DNA from: Candidatus Freyarchaeota archaeon
GTDB taxonomy: Archaea; Asgardarchaeota; Jordiarchaeia; Jordiarchaeales; Jordiarchaeaceae
Direction: 5' to 3'
Assembly (NCBI GenBank): GCA_030587365.1
Contig: JAUQZE010000019.1
Location: 1-8,298 of the forward strand
DNA: 8,298 nt
The translations under genes and the position numbers were made by a program. Shown one piece after another: positions 1 to 6,910 of the stretch. The notes under the pieces were generated by a model. That model was not told the origin of the DNA, searched no databases, and worked only from the letters and a program-made list of their open reading frames with translations. Position 1 is the first letter of the stretch. Every line of letters begins with the position of its first letter.

Positions 1-191
1 CAGTGGTTCAGAGCCGACTGGTCGTTGTGCCCGGTGAAGCTCTCGTTTATGCCGGTGATCGTCCGGTTATTGCAGACTATGAGTCCGGTTAGGTACTGTG
101 CGAAGTGCTTCAGCTGGGGTTTGTTGAAGACTCCCTCCAGCCGAGGCAGAAAGTTCTCAACAATGCAGGGATGACATGTAATAGGCAACAT
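1..191 (-). CDS. IS4/IS701-like DDE transposase, N-terminal part (cut by left edge)
   Basis: Transposase that would cut and move an insertion sequence. About 63 codons are visible, read right to left from an ATG at 191-189 and running off the left edge. The N-terminus begins MLPITCHP, then has FNKPQLKHFAQYLTGLIV, RTITGIN and NDQSALNH. This matches the opening of archaeal IS4/IS701-type transposases (family pattern 'NKxQxKHFxxYLTGLIV...DQSALN'). The DDE catalytic residues lie further on and are outside the window. An AGGTG ribosome binding site sits 6 bases upstream of the ATG (198-202), which supports this start. Hand-counted GC is about 53% (32 of 60 bases at 61-120), against about 33% for the ankyrin gene next to it, as expected for an inserted element. 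Family assignment is from remembered family patterns; the exact IS family is uncertain. Confidence 0.75.
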   Translation of the reverse strand, partial: MLPITCHPCIVENFLPRLEGVFNKPQLKHFAQYLTGLIVCNNRTITGINESFTGHNDQSALNH

Positions 192-197
192 AATTAA

Positions 198-202
198 CAC
201 CT
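198..202 (-). promoter_or_regulatory. Ribosome binding site of the left transposase
   Basis: AGGTG on the minus strand, 6 bases before the ATG at 191. It fixes the transposase start. Confidence 0.5.
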
Positions 203-248
203 AAAGATGGTAAGGTCAGAGAAAAAATTAAAATTTGCCAAAGTTTAG

Positions 249-1061
249 TTATTAATTGAGAAGGGTGCTAATATTAATGCAAAATCAGATGACGGAGAAT
301 CTGCCTTCTCCGAAGCTTTTAGAAAAAACCACTCAGAAATTGTAAAATTACTTTTAGAAAAGGGGATTGATGCTAACACCACAGACCATTTTAAAGATAC
401 GGCTTTAATATATGCTGCAGAACACGGAAATTTAGATTTAGTAAAATATTTAATAGAAAAGGGCGCTGAAGTAAATAAAAGGGGAGATGTTGATTATACT
501 GCAATTATGGGCGCTGCTAGGGAAGGACATCTTCAAGTTGTTAAATATTTAATAGATCATGGAGCTGATGTTAACGCTTCCGATATAATAAAAGAAACTC
601 CACTAATGAAAGCATCTCGACATGGCTATGATGATATTGTTGAGTTGCTTATCAACCACGGAGCTAATATCGAATTAAAAGACGATAAAGGAAATACGCC
701 CCTCTCATTCGCTGCATATGAAGGTAAAGTGAATATAATAAAGTTACTTTTAGATAAAGGCGCCAATATACATGCTGAAAACAACTTGAAATGGAATGCA
801 TTGATGCAAGCTTGCGTTAATGGCCATTACGACGCTGCAAAAATATTAGTTGCAAAGGGGTCTAAAATAAATGAGATTGAAAAAGAAAAAGGAGTCACAC
901 CCCTCATATTAGCTGCATGGAAGGGCTCTTATGATATCGTCAAATTACTTTTAGAAAACGGTGCTGATAAATCAATTAAAGATGTAAACGGAGAAACCGC
1001 TTTAGATTATAGCGTTAAACAAGGTCATAACAATATTGCTAATTTATTAAAAAATAGTTAA
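249..1061 (+). pseudogene. Ankyrin-repeat protein, 5' end lost to an insertion sequence
   Basis: The frame is open for 270 codons from 249 to the TAA at 1059-1061. It encodes a half repeat (LLIEKGANINAK), then seven complete 33-residue ankyrin repeats and a C-terminal capping repeat ending NLLKNS. Each repeat shows the family pattern: T-A/P-L, A-A-x-x-G-H/N, I/V-V-K-L/Y-L-L/I, then H/K-G-A-D/N-V/I-N. Ankyrin repeats bind other proteins; no enzymatic domain is present. The missing first half repeat, a TAG at 246-248 and the adjacent IS end suggest that the original start was cut away. The first in-frame ATG is at 507, inside the fourth repeat with no visible ribosome binding site; a shortened 184-residue product from there is possible but doubtful. 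GC is about 28-40% by hand count, with many TTA, AAA and ATA codons, lower than ileS, so the gene may be a recent arrival. Confidence 0.8.
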
Positions 1062-1180
1062 ATTCTAAATCTGAAGAAAAATTACATCAAATATAATAAC
1101 GTGCTAATTATCATTTAACGAATTCTCCTTCTCATCAATAAAAACTTTCCATTAAAAAGGGAGGAAAATGAAATATTTTT
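1062..1180. terminator. Convergent gap with T-tracts on both strands
   Basis: The ankyrin gene (plus) and the hydrolase (minus) converge here. On the plus strand there is T7 at 1176-1182 and T5 at 1186-1190, overlapping the hydrolase end. On the minus strand, T-tracts correspond to the A-runs near 1140-1144 and 1154-1158. Archaeal RNA polymerase stops at such T-tracts without needing a hairpin. No strong hairpin is seen, so this is a composition-based call. Confidence 0.35.
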
Positions 1181-1824
1181 TTAAATTTTTAGAACCCAAA
1201 CCTCGGTTTCCTTTGGCAAGGTATCTTTGGATATTTCCACTTCCGAAGACTTAATTTCCTTTACCTTCGGTTTTCCGCTCGTAAATTCTTTAGCTTCAGG
1301 TAGACCAAGCTGTAAACCGGGAGTTTTATAATGCATCGGTATAATTATTTTCGGCTTTATTAGATTCGCTACCTCTGTGGCACCTTTAGCGTCAATAGTG
1401 AAGACTCCGCCAACGGGAATAAAAAGTACGTCTACTCCGCCAATCTCCTTAATCTGCAAGTCTGAGAGTGTGTGTCCTAGGTCTCCTAAATGGCAGAATC
1501 TTATTCCATCGATATTAAGGGTGTAGATGGTGTTTTTGCCTCTCTGTTTTCCTTTACTTCCATCATGAAATGCAGGTATCCCCTTTATGGTAATTCCTTT
1601 AACTGTTTTAGTACCCTCCGCCCATAGAACCTTTTCGGCACCGCTTTGCTAACTTGGTCAACTTTGGAATAGTGGTCAAAGTGATCATGTGAAACTAGTA
1701 CAATATCACTAGAACTTTTGGGTTCGGGCAGACCCACGGATCCACCATGGGGGTCGGTTATTACGGTTACTTTGCTGCCTTTGATTTCAAAAGTGGCGTG
1801 ACCCCACCACTTTACCTTTACCAA
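1181..1824 (-). pseudogene. UPF0173-like metallo-beta-lactamase-fold hydrolase, single frameshift
   Basis: A metal-dependent hydrolase of the small cytoplasmic UPF0173/YtkL-like group of the metallo-beta-lactamase fold; the substrate is unknown. Two frames join into one 214-residue protein if one base is restored in the A-run at 1632-1635 (AAAA read as AAAAA, minus strand). Numbered on that product: WWGHATFEI 6-14, ITDP 22-25, the metal-binding SHDHFDH 45-51 (HxHxDH), IPAFHDGSKG 83-92, CHLGDLGH 111-118, PVGGVFTIDA 137-146 and IIPMHYKT 161-168. All expected metal ligands are present and the length fits the family, so the break is recent, or a sequencing or assembly error. The upstream frame alone stops after 79 residues, before most ligands. 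The start is TTG at 1824, with AGGAGG 8 bases upstream. Identification as the fold is sure; the subfamily is likely. Confidence 0.85.
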
Positions 1825-1832
1825 CTCATGTT

Positions 1833-1838
1833 CCTCCT
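1833..1838 (-). promoter_or_regulatory. Ribosome binding site deciding a TTG start
   Basis: AGGAGG on the minus strand, 8 bases before the TTG at 1824-1822. An ATG lies between them (1830-1828) but is in another frame and stops after three codons, so TTG is the start that yields the hydrolase. Confidence 0.65.
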
Positions 1839-2127
1839 AAAAATTTTGGTTATGATGATTTTAAGGCTTCCAATTATAAAAACTATACCCAAACTAACTA
1901 CGAGCAGAAAAGGTAGTTTTCCCTGATTTTTGAGCGAATCAATCCTCAAATGTCTTCACAGAAACCTATCCAAGAAACATAAATTAAATTAAAGGGAAAA
2001 ATATGAAAACCAAGTTGCAAGTTTTCAAAAGAAATTAAGTGAAGGATTTCAAGTTTCCGAAAATTGGATAATTATGCTTTATCGCTGCTTGAACCTAAAA
2101 AGTGAGAAGAGTTGAATGAGTTGGTTT
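1839..2127. other. Intergenic region between the hydrolase gene and ileS
   Basis: Apart from the TATA-like box, this stretch holds no gene I can support. Short open frames in 1990-2120 have no acceptable start or no recognisable product. A T5 run on the minus strand (2097-2101), 27 bases beyond the ileS stop, may end the ileS transcript. No tRNA or convincing box C/D RNA was seen. Confidence 0.5.
1873..1883 (-). promoter_or_regulatory. TATA-like box of the hydrolase gene
   Basis: Minus-strand GTTTTTATAAT lies about 50 bases before the TTG start. Transcription would begin about 25 bases downstream, near 1850, leaving a short leader that contains the AGGAGG. Called from sequence and spacing only. 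Confidence 0.4.
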
Positions 2128-5100
2128 CTACTTTTGGGTGGCTTTGACTATTGTGATGTTTATTTGTTCGTCGTTTAGTCTCCATTCCTTTTGGTACCCT
2201 TTGATTTTTCCCTGTCTTAGGACGGTTGCGAGTGTTTCTTCTCTTATGTAATCGCTGTTCGCTTCTAGTTCTTGGAACATCTTATCGCCGCAGTCGACGT
2301 AGACTTTGATTCTCTGCATGTAGTCGAGGTTCATTTCTTTTCTCATAGTTTGTACTCTTCTGACTACCTCTCTGGCTAAGGCCTCTTTTGCCAGCTCCGG
2401 CGTGACCTCGGTGTTTAGGAACAACTTTACCTGAGCCGTCTGGCCAATCGCATAATTTCCTTTTTCTAGGGTTTCCACCTCGACCTCTTCTTTCGTTAAA
2501 TCTATTTTAGTCCCACCGAAGTATACTGTGAGTTTTCCCTCCTCCGCTAGTTTCTGGGCGGCTTCTCTGGGGTCTAGTCTCTCCAATTCTTGGACTATTT
2601 TTGGTGCGAGATTTTTGTATTTTGGGCCCATCTCTTTGAAGTTGGGTTTAAGTTTATATGTGACATATTTGGAGTCGTCTGTTTCGTACTTGACTTCTTT
2701 GATGTTGAGTTCGTCTCTCAGTATGTCTTCTAGGGGTTTTATGTAGTCTAGTTTTTCTTGTTGGGCTACAACTATCAGTTCATTGAGGGGATGTCTCAGT
2801 TTGATATTTTTGCTTGCCCTAACAGCGCGTCCGGCACTTGAAATGTCAATCACTAGGCCCATACTTTTCTCCAGTTCGTCGTCAAAAAATTCCTCCTTGA
2901 ATTCTGGAAAGTCTGTCATGTGAACACTTTCGGGGGCTTCTCCATTCCCCTTGGAGAGATTTTGATACATGGCCTCTGATATAAGGGGAATAAAGGGCGC
3001 AAGGAGTCTATCAAGGGTTTCTAAGGCTTCAAAAAGGGTGTGGTAGGCGGCGATTTTGTCATCGTCCATTTCCGCTCTCCAGAATCTACGCCTTGACCGC
3101 CTAATATACCAGTTGCTCAGATCATCTACGACAAATTTATCGATGGCTCTCGCAGCCACATGAATCATATAGTTACACATACTGGTATCCACAGTTTTAA
3201 TAACTCGGTTTAGCTTGCTTCGAAGCCATCTATCCAGAATATTCTGGGAATCTATCTTCTTGAATTTCTCATCGTAGGGATTGAAGTTGTCAATGTTTGC
3301 ATTGGTCGCGTAGAAGTAATAAGTGTTCCAGAGGGTGTTCACGAAATGGTTCCTAGTTTCGATTACCATCCGTTCGCTAAAGCGCTTGGGAATCCAAGGC
3401 GGGCTGGATATGAAAAGGTGCCAACGCATAGAATCTGCACCCTCATTCCTAAATATCAAATTCGGATCAACGACATTTCCCTTGGATTTACTCATCTTGA
3501 CGCCGTTCTCGTCCAAAACATGGCCCAAAGAGACTACGTTCTGGTAAGCGTTGCTGCCAAAAACAGCTGTCGCCACGGCGTGGAGCGTGAAAAACCAGCC
3601 CCGGGTCTGGTCTATGGCTTCCGTGATGAAAGTCACCGGGAAGGTCTTCTCAAAGGATTCTTTATTCTCAAAGGGATAGTGATACTCCGCGAAAGGCGCG
3701 GCGCCAGAATCATACCAGCAGTCAATCACATAAGGCTCCCTGCGCATAACTTCACTACACTCAGGACAGGGAAAACTGATCTCATCCACAAACGGTCTAT
3801 GAGGATCAAAATCCTCAGGAAGCTTTCCAGCATATTCCTCCAGTTCTTTACAGCTTCCCACACAGACATAGTGTTTATTGCTGCACTTCCATATGGGAAG
3901 AGGTGTTCCCCAGAACCTGTTGCGGCTAAGAGCCCAGTCCTTTCCTTCCTCAAGAAAGTTGCCGAAACGTCCATGCTTGAGATGACGAGGGTACCAGTTT
4001 ATCTTCTCATTGTTACTGAGCAGTTCCTCTCGTACTGAACTCAGATTAATGTACCAAGTCTCTATCGCATAGTAGAGAAGGGGGGTACTACACCGCCAGC
4101 AGAAGGGGTAGGCGTGCTCCAAAACGCCCTCCCGATAGAGAAGTCCTTTCTCCCTTAGAGCTTCAATAATGTTCTTGTCTGCATCCTTAACTTTCATGCC
4201 CGCAAAGGGTTTGGCTTCCTTTGTTATTCGCCCCGCCTCATCAACTAGCTGAATTACTGCCAAGTCATACTTCTTAGCCATCTCAAAGTCTTCGGCACCA
4301 AAAGCCGGAGCCATATGCACAATACCAGTGCCCTCAGTGAGGGTGACAAAATCCCCTAAAACCACAACAAAGGACTTCTTCTCTGGCTTAACAAAGTCAA
4401 ACAGTGGCTCATACTCCAAGCCTTCTAAGTCCTTACCCTTAAACTGTCGGATAATTTTATAATCGCCCTCAAGAACCATTTGAAGATCCTTAGCCAAAAT
4501 TAGATGCTCATCCCCTTGCTCCACAAGAATATAATCGTAATCGGGGTGAACCGCCAAAGCTACATTAGAAAGCAGTGTCCAAGGCGTAGTCGTCCAAGCT
4601 AGAAAATAAGTATTCTCCTCACCCAACAATTTGAACTTGATGTGAATAGAGGGATCCTTAACATCCTTATAGCCGCCGAGCGCCACCTCATGCGCACTCA
4701 GAGGAGTTCCGCAACGAGGACAGTACAAAACCACATAGTAATCTTGGTACAGTTTCCCCTTATCCCAGATCTGCTTCAAAGACCACCACACTGACTCAAT
4801 ATAATCCGGGGTCAGAGTAACGTAGGGATTATCCATATCCAGCCAAGCGGCCACACGTTCCGTCATTCGAACCCATTCCTTCTCATAGCGAAAAACGCTC
4901 TCCTTACACTTGGCGTTGAACTCCGCAACTCCGTACTCCTCAATTTCCTTCTTACTATTCAAGCCCAGCTCCTTCTCAACCTCAAGCTCCACAGGAAGCC
5001 CATGAGTATCCCAACCAGCACGACGCGGATTTACGTATTCTCCCTTCATCGTCCTATACCTTAGAACAACATCCTTCACTGCTCTGGTTAGCACATGTCC

Positions 5101-5277
5101 CACATGGGGTAAACCATTGGCGGTGGGAGGGCCCTCAAGGAAAACGAACCATTTTCCGCTGTTTTCCCGGTTTTTTTGGGTTTTCTGGAATATATTGTTT
5201 TTCTTCCAGAGTTGTAGTATTTCTTCTTCGAGTTTGGGGTAATCGGGTGTGGTTTCAACCTCGTTGTAGAGTGCCAT
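2128..5277 (-). CDS. ileS: Isoleucyl-tRNA synthetase, archaeal/eukaryal type
   Basis: Class I synthetase that charges tRNA-Ile with isoleucine in the cytoplasm and removes mischarged valine. The chosen ATG (5277) gives 1049 residues, the usual full length. Visible in order: PPTANGLPHVGH with the HIGH motif as HVGH 58-61; GWDTHGLPVE 88-97; a Zn pair CPRC 186-189 and CWRC 393-396; the editing (CP1) domain with WTTTPWT 228-234 and GTGIVHMAPAFGAED 316-330, including the conserved Asp330; a second set of cysteines at 465, 472, 476 and CPEC 504-507; DQTRGWFF 556-563; KMSKS intact at 594-598. After this come the helical anticodon-binding domain and the C-terminal extension typical of the archaeal/eukaryal form. 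A GTG three codons upstream (5286) is an alternative start: it has GGAAGG only 3 bases before it, while the ATG has AAGGAAAG at a better distance. No broken motif. Confidence 0.96.
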   Translation of the reverse strand: MALYNEVETTPDYPKLEEEILQLWKKNNIFQKTQKNRENSGKWFVFLEGPPTANGLPHVGHVLTRAVKDVVLRYRTMKGEYVNPRRAGWDTHGLPVELEVEKELGLNSKKEIEEYGVAEFNAKCKESVFRYEKEWVRMTERVAAWLDMDNPYVTLTPDYIESVWWSLKQIWDKGKLYQDYYVVLYCPRCGTPLSAHEVALGGYKDVKDPSIHIKFKLLGEENTYFLAWTTTPWTLLSNVALAVHPDYDYILVEQGDEHLILAKDLQMVLEGDYKIIRQFKGKDLEGLEYEPLFDFVKPEKKSFVVVLGDFVTLTEGTGIVHMAPAFGAEDFEMAKKYDLAVIQLVDEAGRITKEAKPFAGMKVKDADKNIIEALREKGLLYREGVLEHAYPFCWRCSTPLLYYAIETWYINLSSVREELLSNNEKINWYPRHLKHGRFGNFLEEGKDWALSRNRFWGTPLPIWKCSNKHYVCVGSCKELEEYAGKLPEDFDPHRPFVDEISFPCPECSEVMRREPYVIDCWYDSGAAPFAEYHYPFENKESFEKTFPVTFITEAIDQTRGWFFTLHAVATAVFGSNAYQNVVSLGHVLDENGVKMSKSKGNVVDPNLIFRNEGADSMRWHLFISSPPWIPKRFSERMVIETRNHFVNTLWNTYYFYATNANIDNFNPYDEKFKKIDSQNILDRWLRSKLNRVIKTVDTSMCNYMIHVAARAIDKFVVDDLSNWYIRRSRRRFWRAEMDDDKIAAYHTLFEALETLDRLLAPFIPLISEAMYQNLSKGNGEAPESVHMTDFPEFKEEFFDDELEKSMGLVIDISSAGRAVRASKNIKLRHPLNELIVVAQQEKLDYIKPLEDILRDELNIKEVKYETDDSKYVTYKLKPNFKEMGPKYKNLAPKIVQELERLDPREAAQKLAEEGKLTVYFGGTKIDLTKEEVEVETLEKGNYAIGQTAQVKLFLNTEVTPELAKEALAREVVRRVQTMRKEMNLDYMQRIKVYVDCGDKMFQELEANSDYIREETLATVLRQGKIKGYQKEWRLNDEQINITIVKATQK

Positions 5278-5282
5278 AATTG

Positions 5283-5537
5283 TCACTTTCCTTCCATTTT
5301 AGGAGTTGATTTTGCGTTAATTAGGAATTGTAAATAAGTGGTTGCTGCTCTAAAAGTTTGTTTTTTACAATATGTTTTAATTAGAGAGGCTAATTTAACG
5401 GTTAATTCTCTAAAACTAATTTTAATGGGGTTATTAAAAGTTTTCAACGGAAGAATTTGCCTTTCTTCAACTGAGTAGTTCTGCGTTTTAACTACCAAAT
5501 TTGGCGGCGATACACTTCCGTTTAACCTCCATAGCAT
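5283..5537 (-). other. Leader of ileS; doubtful 84-codon open frame
   Basis: An open frame from ATG 5537 ends in a TGA that overlaps the alternative ileS GTG as GTGA, which resembles translational coupling. I recognise no family in its product. Only about 18% of its codons begin with G, low for a real gene, so I treat it as a leader rather than a confident gene. A second ATG at 5532 opens a 14-codon frame (MEVKRKCIAAKFGS, 5488-5532) with more gene-like codons; it could be a leader peptide or a gene remnant. Both ATGs lie 24-28 bases from the strong TATA box, where an archaeal transcript would begin. A small inverted repeat (GTAGTT...AACTAC) is visible near 5475-5495 on the minus strand. Confidence 0.3.
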
Positions 5538-5555
5538 TAGGAAAGAACCAAAAAT

Positions 5556-5565
5556 AATATTTAAA
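5556..5565 (-). promoter_or_regulatory. TATA box of the ileS transcript
   Basis: Minus-strand TTTAAATATT is a near-ideal archaeal TATA box. Its centre is about 24-28 bases before the ATGs at 5537 and 5532, so transcription should start there, about 255 bases before the ileS ATG. No comparably good box is seen closer to ileS. Confidence 0.55.
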
Positions 5566-5684
5566 CCTTCTGATTAACCTAATTCTCAAAAAATCTATAG
5601 CTTTTTATTTTTTCAAACTCACACAATCAAAACGTTAATAATTTGAAATTCCCATATTAAAATTTTAGGTACATTCCCCGTCAG

Positions 5685-5692
5685 TTAATATT
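5685..5692 (+). promoter_or_regulatory. Possible TATA box for the helical-repeat gene
   Basis: TTAATATT, about 60 bases before the ATG at 5749. A start of transcription near 5713 would leave a leader of about 36 bases carrying the GGAGG. Several other AT-rich stretches nearby could serve instead. Confidence 0.25.
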
Positions 5693-5731
5693 GAAACACT
5701 TTAAGGTATGTTGAGCTTGTAAAACGGTATT

Positions 5732-5736
5732 GGAGG
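5732..5736 (+). promoter_or_regulatory. Ribosome binding site of the helical-repeat gene
   Basis: GGAGG 12 bases before the ATG at 5749. The gap is longer than usual, but an in-frame TAA at 5740-5742 excludes any earlier start. Confidence 0.5.
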
Positions 5737-5748
5737 ATTTAACGGTAC

Positions 5749-6786
5749 ATGTTCCACGAAGGCCCAGATTCTGACAGGTTGTTGAATGAAAGCAGGGAGT
5801 TGGTTCGTCGAGCCCTGCAGTCGGTGGAGGAGCTTAAGGCGGTGGTGAATGAGCTTAACAAAGATGCTGATATAAGTAAGATAGCACTCGTGACCCTTCA
5901 AATGGGTTTTGAGAGTAAGAACCTAGTTGAGGAGATACTTAACGGTCTAGATTTGCCAGTTTTGGTTGAAAGGCTGGATAGCGAAAAAGATGTGGAAGTG
6001 ATTAGGAAGTTTTTCAGTTATACTGGACAGGCTTCTAGTGGAACGCAGTCTAGTTGGGTTCCAGAGTGGTTGGCTGAGAATATGAACAAAGATACTCTCG
6101 TAGACAAACTGAACAAGGCAGCGGGGGATGTTATGGCGCCTGTTTATTTTTTGGATTCTATGAAGTCAGTTAGCCAAGTATTGGCGAAAGAATTATCCCT
6201 AAAACTGAATTGGGACCGGATCATTGAAAAGTTGAGCAGCTCAGAAGACCTATCTTCCTTAGCCCTGTGCCTGCGGTGTCTAGTCGCGATAGATCCACTA
6301 CTCGTTGAAGAATTTATAAAAAAGATAGATGCTGAAAAATTTATCAGAATCGTTGAAAGAGAAACTGATTCAAAGAAATTGGATGACATTATCCTCTGCA
6401 TTTTTGCAGTTAGAGGAGGAGGGGTTGCCTATGACTTTGTCTGGAATATAATTAAAGCAGGAGTTTCCAACCTCCTGAGAAAAGACCTGAAAGAAATAAA
6501 ACTTTTCTTCACGAGAATCGGGGGAAACGAGGTCCTCAAACTCTTTTCCTTTGATAAAACCTACGACCGAGAAGAACTTATGAGCGTGCTTCTGGAGTGC
6601 ATGACTCCCGAAAAACTGGCCTTAAAAGTAAACGGAGAAACAAACGAAACTCTAGTTGAATCTTTCCTTAGAAAAATTGTGAAGGTAAACCCCATACTGG
6701 CGGCGGAACTTAAAGAAAAAGTTATTCCCCAATACCAAAAATTCCTTGAAGGTATAACAGACTCCACAGAAACCTCCTACCCTTAG
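5749..6786 (+). CDS. Unrecognised all-helical protein with about 40-residue repeats
   Basis: I do not recognise this 345-residue protein. There is no signal peptide or membrane segment, and no catalytic or metal-binding motif. The sequence alternates charged and leucine/isoleucine-rich stretches, as in HEAT- or ARM-like helical solenoids. By eye, units of about 40 residues repeat: 69-113, 115-154, 155-194, 195-238 and a weaker one at 288-325. Each starts with a helix such as TLVDKL, WDRIIEKL or EKFIRIVE and ends with one such as LVEEFIKKI or AAELKEKV. The first 45 residues look like a charged helix or short coiled coil. Solenoids of this kind usually act as protein-binding scaffolds; that is inference. 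It is divergent from ileS with its own ribosome binding site, and convergent with the Fe-S gene, so context gives no function. The first half uses G/T-ending codons and the second half A/C-ending ones. Confidence 0.8.
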   Translation: MFHEGPDSDRLLNESRELVRRALQSVEELKAVVNELNKDADISKIALVTLQMGFESKNLVEEILNGLDLPVLVERLDSEKDVEVIRKFFSYTGQASSGTQSSWVPEWLAENMNKDTLVDKLNKAAGDVMAPVYFLDSMKSVSQVLAKELSLKLNWDRIIEKLSSSEDLSSLALCLRCLVAIDPLLVEEFIKKIDAEKFIRIVERETDSKKLDDIILCIFAVRGGGVAYDFVWNIIKAGVSNLLRKDLKEIKLFFTRIGGNEVLKLFSFDKTYDREELMSVLLECMTPEKLALKVNGETNETLVESFLRKIVKVNPILAAELKEKVIPQYQKFLEGITDSTETSYP

Positions 6787-6852
6787 AAAAACACAAAACA
6801 CAAGAAAAAAGTCAAGTAAGTACCAAGTTTTAAAAAACGACGCAATAATCAG

Positions 6853-6873
6853 ATCAAATAGTTTTGATTTTTT
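6853..6873 (+). terminator. Weak hairpin plus T6 after the helical-repeat gene
   Basis: ATCAAA-TAGT-TTTGAT forms a perfect 6-bp stem (6853-6868) followed by T6 (6868-6873), 67 bases after the stop. The stem is AT-rich and weak, so the T-tract may be what matters. On the minus strand, A-runs at 6805-6810 and 6832-6837 give T6 tracts that could end the facing Fe-S transcript. Confidence 0.4.
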
Positions 6874-6910
6874 CCCCTTTAGCTAGAGCAACTTGATTAA
6901 AATATTTTTC

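Larger units (their letters stand above)
1..248 (-). mobile_element. Insertion sequence, one end (partial)
   Basis: The transposase start, its ribosome binding site and about 55 bases of AT-rich sequence make up one end of an insertion sequence whose other end is off the left edge. The outer boundary is inferred from the neighbour: ankyrin-repeat coding sequence begins abruptly at about 249, so the element must end at or just before that point. I could not fix the terminal inverted repeat or target-site duplication, because the other end is missing. The boundary could be off by roughly 10 bases. Confidence 0.55.
5538..5748. other. Divergent intergenic region
   Basis: AT-rich spacer between the divergent ileS and helical-repeat genes. 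It holds the minus-strand TATA box, a possible plus-strand box and the plus-strand ribosome binding site. I see no gene, tRNA or repeat array in the rest. Confidence 0.5.

Noticed and set aside
1168..1254. 28-codon plus-strand frame after GGGAGG (starts MKYFFKFLE)
   Set aside because: The ribosome binding site is only 3 bases from the ATG and most of the frame is antisense to the conserved end of the hydrolase.
1850..1926. Possible box C/D RNA (ATGATGA at 1850, CTGA at 1923)
   Set aside because: Spacing is too long for a typical archaeal box C/D RNA and I find no internal C'/D' boxes or terminal stem.
3346..4038. Long plus-strand open frame of 230 codons opposite ileS
   Set aside because: It lies wholly antisense to the conserved catalytic half of ileS, has no recognisable domain or ribosome binding site, and follows from the low number of stop complements in this stretch.
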